A stretch of DNA of 64,000 nt, taken from the NCBI RefSeq assembly GCF_041260665.1, contig NZ_JBGCCT010000001.1, positions 558,001 to 622,000 on the forward strand, in the 5' to 3' direction. The DNA is from Catenulispora sp. GP43. GTDB taxonomy: Bacteria > Actinomycetota > Actinomycetes > Streptomycetales > Catenulisporaceae. Under the pieces are notes generated by a model, which made no database searches, was not told where the DNA came from, and worked only from the letters and a program-made list of their open reading frames with translations. Position numbers and translations under genes: made by a program. This document shows positions 27,269 through 36,081 of the stretch, piece by piece. Position 1 is the stretch's first letter. Each line of letters begins with the position of its first letter.

Positions 27269-27769
27269 TCAGTGCACTGTTTCGGTGATGTCAGTGTCGG
27301 AATACTCCTGGGTGATCGCATCGTCACCGGACGTCTCCGGACCCGCGTTGTAGCGGATCAAAAGCTCGGCGAACCGAGCGATCTCGTCGTCGTCCCAGCC
27401 CGTCAGCCGCTCGGCGACGGCGGCGTACCGGCTCTCGGTCACCTGCGCCAGGATCCCGGCGCCGGCCGGCGTCAGATGCAGCATCTGCGCGCGGTGGTCG
27501 TCCGGCGCGGGCCGGCGCTCCAGGAACCCGAGGCGCTCCAGCGCCTGCACCTGGCGGCTGACCGTCGACTTGTCCAGGCCGTAGCGCACCGCCAGGTCCT
27601 TGGCCAGACAGCCGCCGGAGTCCTCGAGGTGCGCCAGCAGCGTGTACGACACCAGGGTCAGCTCCGGGTGCAGCCGCCCGGCGAAGGCTCGCGCGCGCCG
27701 CGCGAACACCGTCATCTCGCGCTGGATGGCGTCCACCGCCTCGCGGTGACGCGTCTCACTCCCGGTCAC
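27269..27769 (-). CDS. MarR family transcriptional regulator
   Basis: Winged-helix repressor of 166 residues with LAKDLAVRYGLDKSTVSRQVQALERLGFLERRPAPDDHRAQ, the helix-turn-helix and wing of MarR proteins, broken here by no gaps. Flanking helices form the dimer interface. It is divergent from a DUF3533-like membrane protein, with operator-like palindromes between them, which suggests control of that gene and itself. The ligand is unknown. Confidence 0.92.
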   Translation of the reverse strand: MTGSETRHREAVDAIQREMTVFARRARAFAGRLHPELTLVSYTLLAHLEDSGGCLAKDLAVRYGLDKSTVSRQVQALERLGFLERRPAPDDHRAQMLHLTPAGAGILAQVTESRYAAVAERLTGWDDDEIARFAELLIRYNAGPETSGDDAITQEYSDTDITETVH

Positions 27770-27786
27770 GGTCTCACTCCCTCCAG

Positions 27787-27829
27787 ATAGTTGTATAGTA
27801 CATCTATGGCTAGGTTGTAGTTAGCAACC
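27787..27829. promoter_or_regulatory. MarR-type operator palindromes
   Basis: A 21-bp near-palindrome runs 27787-27807: ATAG and TGTA on the left, TACA and CTAT on the right, around TAG, with one mismatched pair. A second inverted repeat, GGTTG (27813-27817) and CAACC (27825-27829), follows. The region is AT-rich and lies in the 87-bp gap between marR and the divergent membrane gene. Confidence 0.65.
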
Positions 27830-27856
27830 ATATTCGGAGGAAGAAGGCACCAGCCG

Positions 27857-28912
27857 ATGAACCCGGCGACGCATCCGGCCCAGCAGCCCACGACGGCGGT
27901 CCCCTCGGTCCGCCACGTCCTCGTGCACCTGATCACCCCGCTCCTGATGTGCGTCGGGATGGGGCTGGCGTACATGAGCGCGTTCATGGTCCCCCACCCG
28001 CACCACGTGAAGGTGGCCGTGATCGGCCAGGGCCCGCAGGTGGCCGCGGTGGCGCAGGCGATCCAGAGCAAGGGCGGCGACGCGCTCCAGGTGTCGACGC
28101 TGCCGAGCACCGACGCCGCGGTGGCGCGGCTGCACAGCCGCGATCTGGTCGGCGCGTTCGTCCCGGACCCGGCCAAGCCCCAGCTGTACATAGCCGAGGG
28201 GAACAGCGACTCCTCGGCCACCGTCGCCACCAAGGTCTTCACCACGGTCGCCGCGGTCGAGGACAAGCCGCTGACGGTCACCGACGTCGCCCCGACCACC
28301 GCCGACGACCCGGCCGACTCAGGGCCCTTCTTCCTGATGATCGCCGTCAGCATCGGTTCCTACAGCGCCGTCGCCGCGATCGGCGCGGGCGCCGCCGGCT
28401 GGTCCCTGAAGCGCAAGACGATCCTGGCTCTGGGCACCGCGACCGCGGTCAGCGCGATCGGCGCGGCCCTGGCCGGCCCGGTGTTCCACCTCGCACACCA
28501 CAGTCTGGCCGGGGTGTGGGGACTGGCCTGGCTGTACTCGGCCGCGATCCTGTTGATCGGCGTGGGCCTGCACCCGTTCCTGAAGCGGTGGACGACGCTG
28601 GTGATGATGGTCCTGTTCGTGATGCTGAACTTCACCAGTTCCGGCGGACTGTTCCAGCCCGAGCTGCAGAACGGCTTCTTCGGCGGCCTGCACGCGTTCT
28701 GGAACGGCGCGGGCCTCGTCGAGGGCGTGCGGAGCCTGCTGTACTTCGGCGGAAGCGGCGTCGCGCGGCACGCGTGGACATTGGTCGGCTGGGTCGGCGT
28801 CGGCGCGCTGGCGGTCGGCACGGCGGCGATCGCCGAACGCCGGAACCGGATGCCGGAGATCGAGACCGAAGCCGAAGCAGAAGCGGAGATGGAAGAACTC
28901 GTCGCAGTCTGA
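27857..28912 (+). CDS. ABC-2/YhgE-like (DUF3533-type) membrane protein
   Basis: The 351-residue protein begins with a membrane helix (HLITPLLMCVGMGLAYMSAFM), then an extracytoplasmic domain of about 130 residues with VAVIGQGPQVAAVAQAI and LVGAFVPDP, then five or more membrane helices. This N-helix/soluble/five-helix plan matches the YhgE/Pip and DUF3533 group related to ABC-2 exporters. The tail is a run of EAEAEAEMEE. No ATPase gene is adjacent. It is probably repressed by the divergent MarR. The cargo is unknown. Confidence 0.78.
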   Translation: MNPATHPAQQPTTAVPSVRHVLVHLITPLLMCVGMGLAYMSAFMVPHPHHVKVAVIGQGPQVAAVAQAIQSKGGDALQVSTLPSTDAAVARLHSRDLVGAFVPDPAKPQLYIAEGNSDSSATVATKVFTTVAAVEDKPLTVTDVAPTTADDPADSGPFFLMIAVSIGSYSAVAAIGAGAAGWSLKRKTILALGTATAVSAIGAALAGPVFHLAHHSLAGVWGLAWLYSAAILLIGVGLHPFLKRWTTLVMMVLFVMLNFTSSGGLFQPELQNGFFGGLHAFWNGAGLVEGVRSLLYFGGSGVARHAWTLVGWVGVGALAVGTAAIAERRNRMPEIETEAEAEAEMEELVAV

Positions 28913-28934
28913 GCATCCCCACCGTTTCATTCCT

Positions 28935-28961
28935 GCTGACCGGCCTTTTTGGCCGGTCAGC
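28935..28961 (+). terminator. Strong intrinsic terminator
   Basis: GCTGACCGGCC (28935-28945) pairs perfectly with GGCCGGTCAGC (28951-28961) around a TTTTT loop and is followed by TCTTCTCGTTTT. It ends the membrane-protein transcript. Confidence 0.88.
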
Positions 28962-29004
28962 TCTTCTCGTTTTATCGATGAACGATCCGTGAGATCTTGT
29001 CCGC

Positions 29005-30483
29005 ATGGACGCGCCTGAGATCTCCATCATCCCGAAGCCCCTGCATATCCAGGCCGGCTCCGGCCAGCTCATGTTCGACGCCACGACCGTCGTGAACTTC
29101 TCCGACGGCCACGCCGAACTCGGCGCCGAGGGCTACCACCTCACCATCGACGACGACGGCATCACGTTCCTCACCGGCACCGAGGCGGGCCTGTTCTACG
29201 CCGAGCAGACCCTGAAGCAGCTGCTGCCGCCCGAGGGGCTGCGCACCGACGCCAGCCGGAAGTCCCTTCCGCTCCCGCACGTCACCATCACCGACGCCCC
29301 GCGCTTCCGCTGGCGCGGCGCGATGCTGGACGTGGCCCGCCACTTCCTGCCCAAGCGCGACGTCCTGCGCTTCCTGGACCTGATGGCGCTGCACAAGCTG
29401 AACGTCCTGCACTTCCACCTCACCGAGGACCAGGGCTGGCGCATCGAGATCAAGCAGTACCCGAAGCTCACCGAGGTCGGCGGCTGGCGCCGGGAGACCG
29501 TGGGCGACGGCCGGCCGCACGGCGGCTTCTACACCCAGGACGACATCCGCGAGATCGTCACCTACGCCGCCGAGCGGCACATCACGATCGTCCCCGAGAT
29601 CGACATCCCGGGGCACTCCACGGCCGCCATCGCGGCCTATCCGGAGCTCGGCAACCAGGACGTCCCCAGCGCGCAGGAGCCGCGCGAGGTCTGGACGCAG
29701 TTCGGGATCGCCACCTCGGTGCTGAACCTGGAGGACTCGACCGTCGAGTTCTACAAGACCGTCATGGACGAGGTCTGCGACCTGTTCCCGGGCGAGTTCG
29801 TCTGCCTCGGCGGCGACGAGTGCCCGAAGGACGAGTGGAAGGCCAGCGCGCGGGCCCAGGCCCGCAAGGCCGAGCTGGGCCTGGCGACCGAGGAGGACCT
29901 GCAGGCCTGGTTCATGCACCAGCTCAGCGAGCACGTCGCGGCCAAGGGCCGCAAGCTGCTCGGCTGGGACGAGATCCTGGAGGGCGAGCTGTTCCCGGGC
30001 ACCGTCGTGTCCTCCTGGCGCGGCACCGAGGGCGCGGTCGAGGCCGCCCGGCGCGGCCACGACACCCTGACCAGCCCCTACAACTGGGTCTACTTCGACT
30101 ACCGGCAGTCCGACGCCGAGGGCGAGCCGGGCGCCCCGTGGGCCGCGCCGACGTCGCTGGAGCGCGCGTACAGCTTCGAGCCGGTGCCCGAGGACATGCC
30201 CGAGGAGCTCGCCGGGCACGTCATCGGCTCCGAGGCCACCCTGTGGAGCGAGTACATCCCGGACGCCCGGGTCCACGACTACCAGGCCTGGCCGCGCCTG
30301 GCGGCGTTCAGCGAGACGGTGTGGTCGACCGCCGGACGCGACTTCGCGGAGTTCCTGCCGCGCCTGGAGAAGCACCTGGAGCGCCTGGACGCGCTGGGGG
30401 TGGAGTACCGGCCCCTGGACGGCCCGCACCCGTGGCAGAAACAGCCGGCGCCGCGCTGGCGGGAGGACCCGAACGCGGAGTAG
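29005..30483 (+). CDS. Beta-N-acetylhexosaminidase, GH20, no signal peptide
   Basis: Glycoside hydrolase family 20 enzyme that releases terminal GlcNAc. The 492-residue protein has an N-terminal GH20b-like domain (about residues 1-95), then the catalytic barrel starting at RFRWRGAMLDVARHFLPK. LHFHLTEDQGWRIEI, EIDIPGHSTAAIAAYP and the catalytic D271-E272 in CLGGDECP are visible. No signal peptide or membrane helix is present, so it appears cytoplasmic and would act on imported chito-oligosaccharides. It lies alone after a strong terminator. I saw no DasR-type site in the short upstream gap, although the PTS and nagA of this window would process its product. Confidence 0.92.
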   Translation: MDAPEISIIPKPLHIQAGSGQLMFDATTVVNFSDGHAELGAEGYHLTIDDDGITFLTGTEAGLFYAEQTLKQLLPPEGLRTDASRKSLPLPHVTITDAPRFRWRGAMLDVARHFLPKRDVLRFLDLMALHKLNVLHFHLTEDQGWRIEIKQYPKLTEVGGWRRETVGDGRPHGGFYTQDDIREIVTYAAERHITIVPEIDIPGHSTAAIAAYPELGNQDVPSAQEPREVWTQFGIATSVLNLEDSTVEFYKTVMDEVCDLFPGEFVCLGGDECPKDEWKASARAQARKAELGLATEEDLQAWFMHQLSEHVAAKGRKLLGWDEILEGELFPGTVVSSWRGTEGAVEAARRGHDTLTSPYNWVYFDYRQSDAEGEPGAPWAAPTSLERAYSFEPVPEDMPEELAGHVIGSEATLWSEYIPDARVHDYQAWPRLAAFSETVWSTAGRDFAEFLPRLEKHLERLDALGVEYRPLDGPHPWQKQPAPRWREDPNAE

Positions 30484-30685
30484 GCCGGCCGCGAGGTTAC
30501 TCAGTCGCGAGGTTGCTTAGTTCGGTCAGCGAGCGAGCCGGCGCGGTCGGAATCCCGACCGCGCCGGTGCTGTTGTACGCAGTCCCCCACCAGTTCCCGC
30601 GCCTTGTGGTCATCCGACCCGCCGGAATGAGCGACACTAGAAGGATGCCCGTCGCCCGACCGAAGCGCCGCGCCCGGAGGTATGC

Positions 30686-32332
30686 GTGACCTGCCTGATC
30701 GTCCAGTCCGACAAGACCCTCCTGCTCGAGATCGACCATCCGCAGGCCGAGGAGTGCCGCCGCGACATCGCCCCCTTCGCCGAACTGGAGCGGTCCCCGG
30801 AGCACATCCACACCTACCGCGTCACCCCGCTGGCCTTGTGGAACGCCCGCGCCGCCGGCCACGACGCCGAGCAGGTCATCGACGCGCTGCTGCGCCACAG
30901 CCGCTACCCGGTACCGCACTCCCTGCTCGTCGACATCGCCGACACCATGGACCGCTACGGCCGCCTCCGGCTGCTCCAGCACCCGACACACGGCCTGGTC
31001 CTGGAGACCACCGACGTCCCGGTCCTGGAGGAAGTGGTCCGTCACAAGAAGGTGCAGCCGCTGATCGGCGAGCGCATCGACGAGCACACCATCAAGGTGC
31101 ACCCCTCCGAGCGCGGAACCCTCAAGCAGGTCCTGCTGAAGGTCGGCTGGCCCGCCGAGGACCTGGCCGGCTACGTGGACGGCGAACACCACGACATCGC
31201 CCTGCGCGAGGACGGCTGGACCCTGCGCCCGTACCAGAAGGAGGCCGCCGAGGGCTTCCGCCACGGCGGCTCCGGCGTGGTCGTCCTCCCCTGCGGCGCG
31301 GGCAAGACCATCGTCGGCGCGGCGGCCATGGCCGGCGTCGAGGCGACGACCCTGATCCTGGTCACCAACACGGTCAGCGTGCACCAGTGGCGCAAGGAAC
31401 TCCTCAAGCGCACCACCCTCACCGAGGACGAGATCGGCGAGTACTCGGGCGCCCGCAAGGAGATCCGCCCCGTCACCATCGCCACCTACCAGGTCCTCAC
31501 CCGCAAGACGAAGGGCGTCTACGCCAACCTGGAACTGTTCGACGCCCGCGACTGGGGCCTGATCGTCTACGACGAGGTCCACCTCCTGCCGGCCCCGGTC
31601 TTCCGCTTCACCGCCGACATCCAGTCCCGCCGCCGCCTCGGCCTGACCGCCACCCTGGTCCGCGAAGACGGCCTGGAAGGCGAGGTCTTCTCCCTGATCG
31701 GCCCCAAGCGCTTCGACGCCCCCTGGAAGGACATCGAAGCCCAGGGCTACATCGCCCCGGCGGACTGCGTAGAGGTACGCGTCACCCTCACCGACAACGA
31801 ACGCCTCCGCTACGCGAGCTCCGAACCGGAGGAGAAGTACCGCCTGGCCTCGACCACGGCGACCAAGTCCAAACTCGTCGAAGCCCTGGTGAAGAAGCAC
31901 GCCGGCGAACCCACCCTGGTCATCGGCCAGTACCTGGAACAGCTGGACGACCTCGGCGAACGCCTGAACGCCCCGGTCCTGAAGGGCACCACCCCGGTCA
32001 AGGAACGCGAGCGCCTGTACGAAGGCTTCCGCACCGGCGAGATCCCCACCCTGGTGGTCTCCAAGGTCGCGAACTTCTCCGTCGACCTCCCCGAAGCCAG
32101 CGTCGCCATCCAGGTATCGGGCACCTTCGGCTCCCGCCAGGAAGAGGCCCAGCGCCTGGGCCGCGTGCTACGCCCGAAGGCCGACGGCCGAGGCGCCCGC
32201 TTCTACGCCGTGGTGTCCCGGGACACCGTGGACCAGGAGTACGCGGCGCACCGACAGCGCTTCCTGGCGGAGCAGGGCTACGCGTACCGGATCGCCGACG
32301 CGGACGACGTTTTCGCCGGCAAGGAGATCTAG
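30686..32332 (+). CDS. XPB-type DNA repair helicase (SF2)
   Basis: Superfamily 2 helicase related to eukaryotic XPB. The 548-residue protein starts with an N-terminal damage-recognition-like domain (about residues 1-180), then Walker A LPCGAGKT (K207) and the DEVH box (D296 to H299), SATLVREDG-type motif III as LTATLVREDG, and the C-terminal helicase half with GRVLRPKADG as motif VI. The GTG start has GGAGG 5-6 bp upstream. Bacterial XPB is found in actinobacteria and some other phyla, and its physiological role is not settled. It faces a HelD-type ATPase across a terminator. Confidence 0.93.
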   Translation: MTCLIVQSDKTLLLEIDHPQAEECRRDIAPFAELERSPEHIHTYRVTPLALWNARAAGHDAEQVIDALLRHSRYPVPHSLLVDIADTMDRYGRLRLLQHPTHGLVLETTDVPVLEEVVRHKKVQPLIGERIDEHTIKVHPSERGTLKQVLLKVGWPAEDLAGYVDGEHHDIALREDGWTLRPYQKEAAEGFRHGGSGVVVLPCGAGKTIVGAAAMAGVEATTLILVTNTVSVHQWRKELLKRTTLTEDEIGEYSGARKEIRPVTIATYQVLTRKTKGVYANLELFDARDWGLIVYDEVHLLPAPVFRFTADIQSRRRLGLTATLVREDGLEGEVFSLIGPKRFDAPWKDIEAQGYIAPADCVEVRVTLTDNERLRYASSEPEEKYRLASTTATKSKLVEALVKKHAGEPTLVIGQYLEQLDDLGERLNAPVLKGTTPVKERERLYEGFRTGEIPTLVVSKVANFSVDLPEASVAIQVSGTFGSRQEEAQRLGRVLRPKADGRGARFYAVVSRDTVDQEYAAHRQRFLAEQGYAYRIADADDVFAGKEI

Positions 32333-32343
32333 TAGCGCCAGCG

Positions 32344-32377
32344 CACGGTGGTCGGCCGGCATGAGCCGACCACCGTG
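32344..32377. terminator. Bidirectional terminator between XPB and HelD genes
   Basis: CACGGTGGTCGGC (32344-32356) pairs perfectly over 13 bp with GCCGACCACCGTG (32365-32377) around an 8-nt loop, between two convergent genes. Confidence 0.85.
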
Positions 32378-32389
32378 TGACACGTAACG

Positions 32390-34543
32390 TCAGTCCCCCA
32401 CCAACTGCGCCGGCAACGCCGCGCAATGCACCACATGCAACCGCGAAACCGCACGCGTCAGCACCACATACAACCGCCGCAACCCCCGCGGCTCAGCAGC
32501 GACGATCTCAGCGGGCTCCAACACCAGAACCTGGTCGTACTCAAGACCCTTGGCCAACGTCGCGGGCACCACGACCAACCGCGGCCCAACAGTCTCCGCC
32601 AGCAGCGACTCGACCAGCTCCGCCTCAGTCTCGCTGGCCCCCTCGATCGCCGGAGCGGCAGGCTCCGCCCCAAGCACCGAGTGCTCCACACCAGCAGCGT
32701 CCAAAGCCGCCGCGACCTCCGCGACCCGGGCATCAGCCGTGATCAGACCGACCGACCCCTCCTGAAACTCCAAAGCAAGCTGCGCAGCAGTGACCATCGC
32801 ACCGACAAGGTCCGCGTCACTCCCGACCGCATCAATCTCCAGCGCCCCACCCTGCTGCCGAACCGACGTCGGCGGCAACAGTCCCGGCGCGGCATCCGGC
32901 AGAAGCTTCGCCGCGAAATCAATGATCTGCCGCGGCACCCGGAACCCCAACGTCAGCTCCTCAACCACCGCCTCCGGCTTCCCCAAATGCTTCAGCGTCT
33001 CCGCCCAAGAAGGCGTCGCCCACGGCGTGGTCCCCTGCGCGATGTCCCCCAGCACCGTGACGCTGCCCGTCGAGCACCGCCGCCCCACCGCGCGATACTG
33101 CATCGCCGACAGATCCTGCGCCTCATCAAGAACCACATGCGCCAGCGACGGCAGCCGATCGAGCTGATCGTGCGCCTCATCGATGAGCACCGCGTCAGCA
33201 CTGGACCATTTGGCTGTCCCCGCAGTCCGCGGCACCTTCGGACGCGTCGCGCTCCACAGGACCGCAGCCTGCTCCTCAGCCGTGAGGATCCCCTCGGCGG
33301 CAGCAGCCAGCACCTCCGGATCGGAGTAGAGCTCGAACACCACCTTCACCGGATCGATCGCCGGCCACAGCAGGTCCACGGCCTTGCGCACCTCGCTCGT
33401 CCGCGCGACAGCGTTCTGCGTGCGATCGTCCGTGGTCTCCCCGGCGGCCTCCATCCGGTACAGAACCGCGTGCGCGATGCGCGGCGCGAGCATCGCCCGC
33501 CCGGCCCCATAACGGACATCGCGCTCCTTGGTGGCCGCGATCAGCTCATCGATCTCATACGCCGGAACCCGCCACCGCCGCGAACCGCGCACGATCATGA
33601 TCCCGTCCGGCAGCGCCTCCTGAGCCGTCCGCAGGCGCGACCAGATCGCCTTGTGTAAGACCTCAGCCATCCGCGCATCGCCCTTGACCACACCGGCCTC
33701 CGGCGGGTCGGTCGCAGTGATTTTCACGCGCGCCACCAGATCATCGACCGTGGTCTGCCCGACCTCGATCTCGCCAAGCGCCGGCAGGACCTGCTCGATG
33801 TACTTCAGGAACTCCTTGTTCGGCCCCACAACCAGAGACCCGCCTCGCCGCAGCCGATCCCGATGCGCATACAGCAGGAACGCGACACGGTGCAGACCGA
33901 CCGCGGTCTTCCCAGTACCAGGCGCGCCCTGCACGCACACACTCACGTTCACATCCGCCCGGACGATCTCGTCCTGCTCCGGCTGGATCGTCGACACGAT
34001 GTCGCGCATCGGCCCCGAGCGCGGGCGCTCGATCTCGTCGGTCAGGATCCGGCTCGCGCCCGGCTGGCCGGCCGGGGCGGCGGAGGCGGCGGGGTCGGAC
34101 AGCGGCTCGTCTTCGTACCCTGTGATGGCCCCGAAGCCGAAGCCGAAGCGGCGGCGGCGGTCCAGCCCCATCGGCACCTTCGGCGTGGCCCGGTAGAAGG
34201 CGGTCGAGACCGGGGCGCGCCAGTCGATGACCATCGGCTCGCCGGTCGCGTCGTGCACGTGGCGGCGGCCGATGTAGTAGTGCTCGGTGCGGAACTCGCC
34301 GGCGTCGGGGGTGTCGCCGTAGTCGAGGCGGCCGAAGAAGAGCGGGACGTTCGGATCGTCCATCAGCGCCTTGGCCCGGGAGCGCAGGGCGGCCAGCAGG
34401 TTCTCGGTCGAGACGGCGTTGCCGCCCTGGGCTCGCAGGGTCAGTGCCTCGTCGCGCATCGCCTTGAGCGCCGAGCGGGAGTCCTCGAGGTGGGACTGCT
34501 CGGCGAGCACGACGGGATCGGCGGCGTCACTGGTTTCGGGCAT
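32390..34543 (-). CDS. helD: HelD-type RNA-polymerase-associated UvrD-like ATPase
   Basis: Large SF1 ATPase of 717 residues. It has the HelD marks MVIDWRAPVSTAFYRA before the motor, Walker A GAPGTGKT (residues 206-213), VVLDEAQDLS (Walker B) and late LYVVLTRAVSRL. HelD removes stalled RNA polymerase from DNA; some actinobacterial members protect it from rifampicin. Which class this is cannot be told. The ATG at 34543 was chosen because CAGGAG lies 7 bp upstream; the 13 residues before it in the frame are not supported. I looked for a rifampicin-associated element upstream and found none. Confidence 0.88.
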   Translation of the reverse strand: MPETSDAADPVVLAEQSHLEDSRSALKAMRDEALTLRAQGGNAVSTENLLAALRSRAKALMDDPNVPLFFGRLDYGDTPDAGEFRTEHYYIGRRHVHDATGEPMVIDWRAPVSTAFYRATPKVPMGLDRRRRFGFGFGAITGYEDEPLSDPAASAAPAGQPGASRILTDEIERPRSGPMRDIVSTIQPEQDEIVRADVNVSVCVQGAPGTGKTAVGLHRVAFLLYAHRDRLRRGGSLVVGPNKEFLKYIEQVLPALGEIEVGQTTVDDLVARVKITATDPPEAGVVKGDARMAEVLHKAIWSRLRTAQEALPDGIMIVRGSRRWRVPAYEIDELIAATKERDVRYGAGRAMLAPRIAHAVLYRMEAAGETTDDRTQNAVARTSEVRKAVDLLWPAIDPVKVVFELYSDPEVLAAAAEGILTAEEQAAVLWSATRPKVPRTAGTAKWSSADAVLIDEAHDQLDRLPSLAHVVLDEAQDLSAMQYRAVGRRCSTGSVTVLGDIAQGTTPWATPSWAETLKHLGKPEAVVEELTLGFRVPRQIIDFAAKLLPDAAPGLLPPTSVRQQGGALEIDAVGSDADLVGAMVTAAQLALEFQEGSVGLITADARVAEVAAALDAAGVEHSVLGAEPAAPAIEGASETEAELVESLLAETVGPRLVVVPATLAKGLEYDQVLVLEPAEIVAAEPRGLRRLYVVLTRAVSRLHVVHCAALPAQLVGD

Positions 34544-34782
34544 GCCGGACTCCTGAAGAAGTAGAGGAAGGAACGCGCGCACGCCGGATCGGCGCGGGAC
34601 GCGTTGGAGGTTCTTCAGGCAGAGGTCCGAGCGGTGCCGTAAGGGGCGGGACCGCCGTACGTGCCGGGCAAGGCGAAGTAGCCTAGCACATGGCCGGGGG
34701 ATGAACGACCGTGCTGACGGCGCCCGGCTCCGGCCTCACCGGCCCCGGCTTCCCCGGCCTCACCGGTGCCGGACTCCCCGGC

Positions 34783-35115
34783 TCACCGGTCCCAGCGGTA
34801 GGCCCGTTCGACCTTCCCGACATGCACCGCGAGGTGCTGGTACCACGAAGCCCGGCCCTCGTTGCGGGTCTCGGTGTGGTCGGGGTGGACCCGCCACTGC
34901 TTGATGGACTCCTCGTCGGAGAAGTACGCGACGGTGATCCCGAAGCCGTTCGCGTCGCGCGTGGAGTCCGCGCCGAGGAAACCGGGCTGCTGCGTGACGA
35001 GCTCAGCCATGCGCGCGGCCGCCTCGGGGTAGCCGTTGTCGCCCTCGGTGCGCTGCGAGGCGAACACGACCATGTAGTACGGCGGCTCAGGTGTTTCCGC
35101 GGGACGCGTGGACAT
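34783..35115 (-). CDS. Antibiotic biosynthesis monooxygenase (ABM) domain protein
   Basis: Small ferredoxin-like-fold protein of 110 residues. YYMVVFASQRTEGDNGYPEAA and TQQPGFLGADSTRDANGFGITVAYFSDEESIKQWR match the ABM domain family, whose members are small oxygenases or of unknown role. The C-terminal KVERAYRWDR is typical of stand-alone versions. It is a single gene; the 240 bp towards helD hold GC-rich repeats of GGCCTCACCGG/CCGGC with no gene seen. Confidence 0.82.
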   Translation of the reverse strand: MSTRPAETPEPPYYMVVFASQRTEGDNGYPEAAARMAELVTQQPGFLGADSTRDANGFGITVAYFSDEESIKQWRVHPDHTETRNEGRASWYQHLAVHVGKVERAYRWDR

Positions 35116-35217
35116 CGGGTCAGCCCTTCCGTCGAGACACAGCAGGACACAGCACAGGGCCGCCAGTCTGACAGAAACGATCTCTCTATGATCGGTCGGC
35201 GCCGATCACCCCGGCCC

Positions 35218-35916
35218 CTACTCCAGCAGCTTGCGCCACGCGGCGACCTTCTCCGCGTCAACCGGCGAGTCCCACGTCCCCGACGCGCGCACCGCGGTCC
35301 CCACGTGGAACGCGTCCAGCCCCGCAGCCCGCAGCGGCGCCAGCGCCTCCTGCGTCAGGCCGCCGCCGACCAGTACCCGCGGTCCGCCGGCCGCCCGCTC
35401 CCGCTCGGCCTCGGCCCGCAGCACCTCGATCCCGTCGCCGGCGGCTTTGAATCCGCCCGAGGTGAGCACGGTGTCCAGACCGGGCATCCGGCGCACGGAG
35501 TCATACACGGCCGCGCGGTCCGACGCGGCGTCGATCGCTTTGTGGAACGTCCACTTCGCACCGCCGAGGGCGTCAAGGACCGCGCGGACGGCCTCCCCGT
35601 CGACCGTGCCGTCGGTGTCCAGCCACCCGAGGACGAACTCGTCCGCGCCGGCCCGCCGCAGCGCCTCGGCCGCGTGCACGAGCTCTGCCACACCCTGCAC
35701 CCCGCCGGCCGAGAAGCCGTCGCGACGCCGGATCATCACCCGCAGCGGGACGTCCACGGCCTCGCGGATCGCCTCGAAGGTCTCAAGGGACGGGTCGAAG
35801 CCGAAGTACTCCATCGCCGAGACGAGTTCCAGGCGGTCGGCCCCGCCGGCCACGGCGGCGCGGGCGTCGACGGCGTCGACGGCGATGACTTCGAGCAGGG
35901 GCGTCGGATCAGACAT
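35218..35916 (-). CDS. cutC: CutC family copper homeostasis-like protein
   Basis: TIM-barrel protein of the CutC family (232 residues). Family blocks visible are LLEVIAVDAVDARAAVAGGADRLELVS as the first strand and helix, MIRRRDGFSAGG, WTFHKAIDAA and a terminal VLVGGGLTQEAL. The copper role is historical and not settled; the enzyme activity, if any, is unknown. The ATG at 35916 gives the standard N-terminus. It is separated from the divergent penicillin-binding protein gene by 165 bp. Confidence 0.9.
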   Translation of the reverse strand: MSDPTPLLEVIAVDAVDARAAVAGGADRLELVSAMEYFGFDPSLETFEAIREAVDVPLRVMIRRRDGFSAGGVQGVAELVHAAEALRRAGADEFVLGWLDTDGTVDGEAVRAVLDALGGAKWTFHKAIDAASDRAAVYDSVRRMPGLDTVLTSGGFKAAGDGIEVLRAEAERERAAGGPRVLVGGGLTQEALAPLRAAGLDAFHVGTAVRASGTWDSPVDAEKVAAWRKLLE

Positions 35917-36081
35917 AGGTGGCAGCCTGCCATGGATCGGTGATCGGAGACGAGCACGGGGCGGGGCGTGTCGGCTGACAACGGATTCGGGCCGTCACCG
36001 CGTCAAGTATCGCGACGGGCGGCATCCCCGAAGACGACGAAGACAACTACTGGACGACTACTAGGTGAGCGGGTACGGATC

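Noticed and set aside
28962..29004. DasR site before the GH20 gene
   Set aside because: No stretch in this short gap resembles the consensus.
34544..34782. Rifampicin-associated element upstream of helD
   Set aside because: No match to the known inverted-repeat element could be found.
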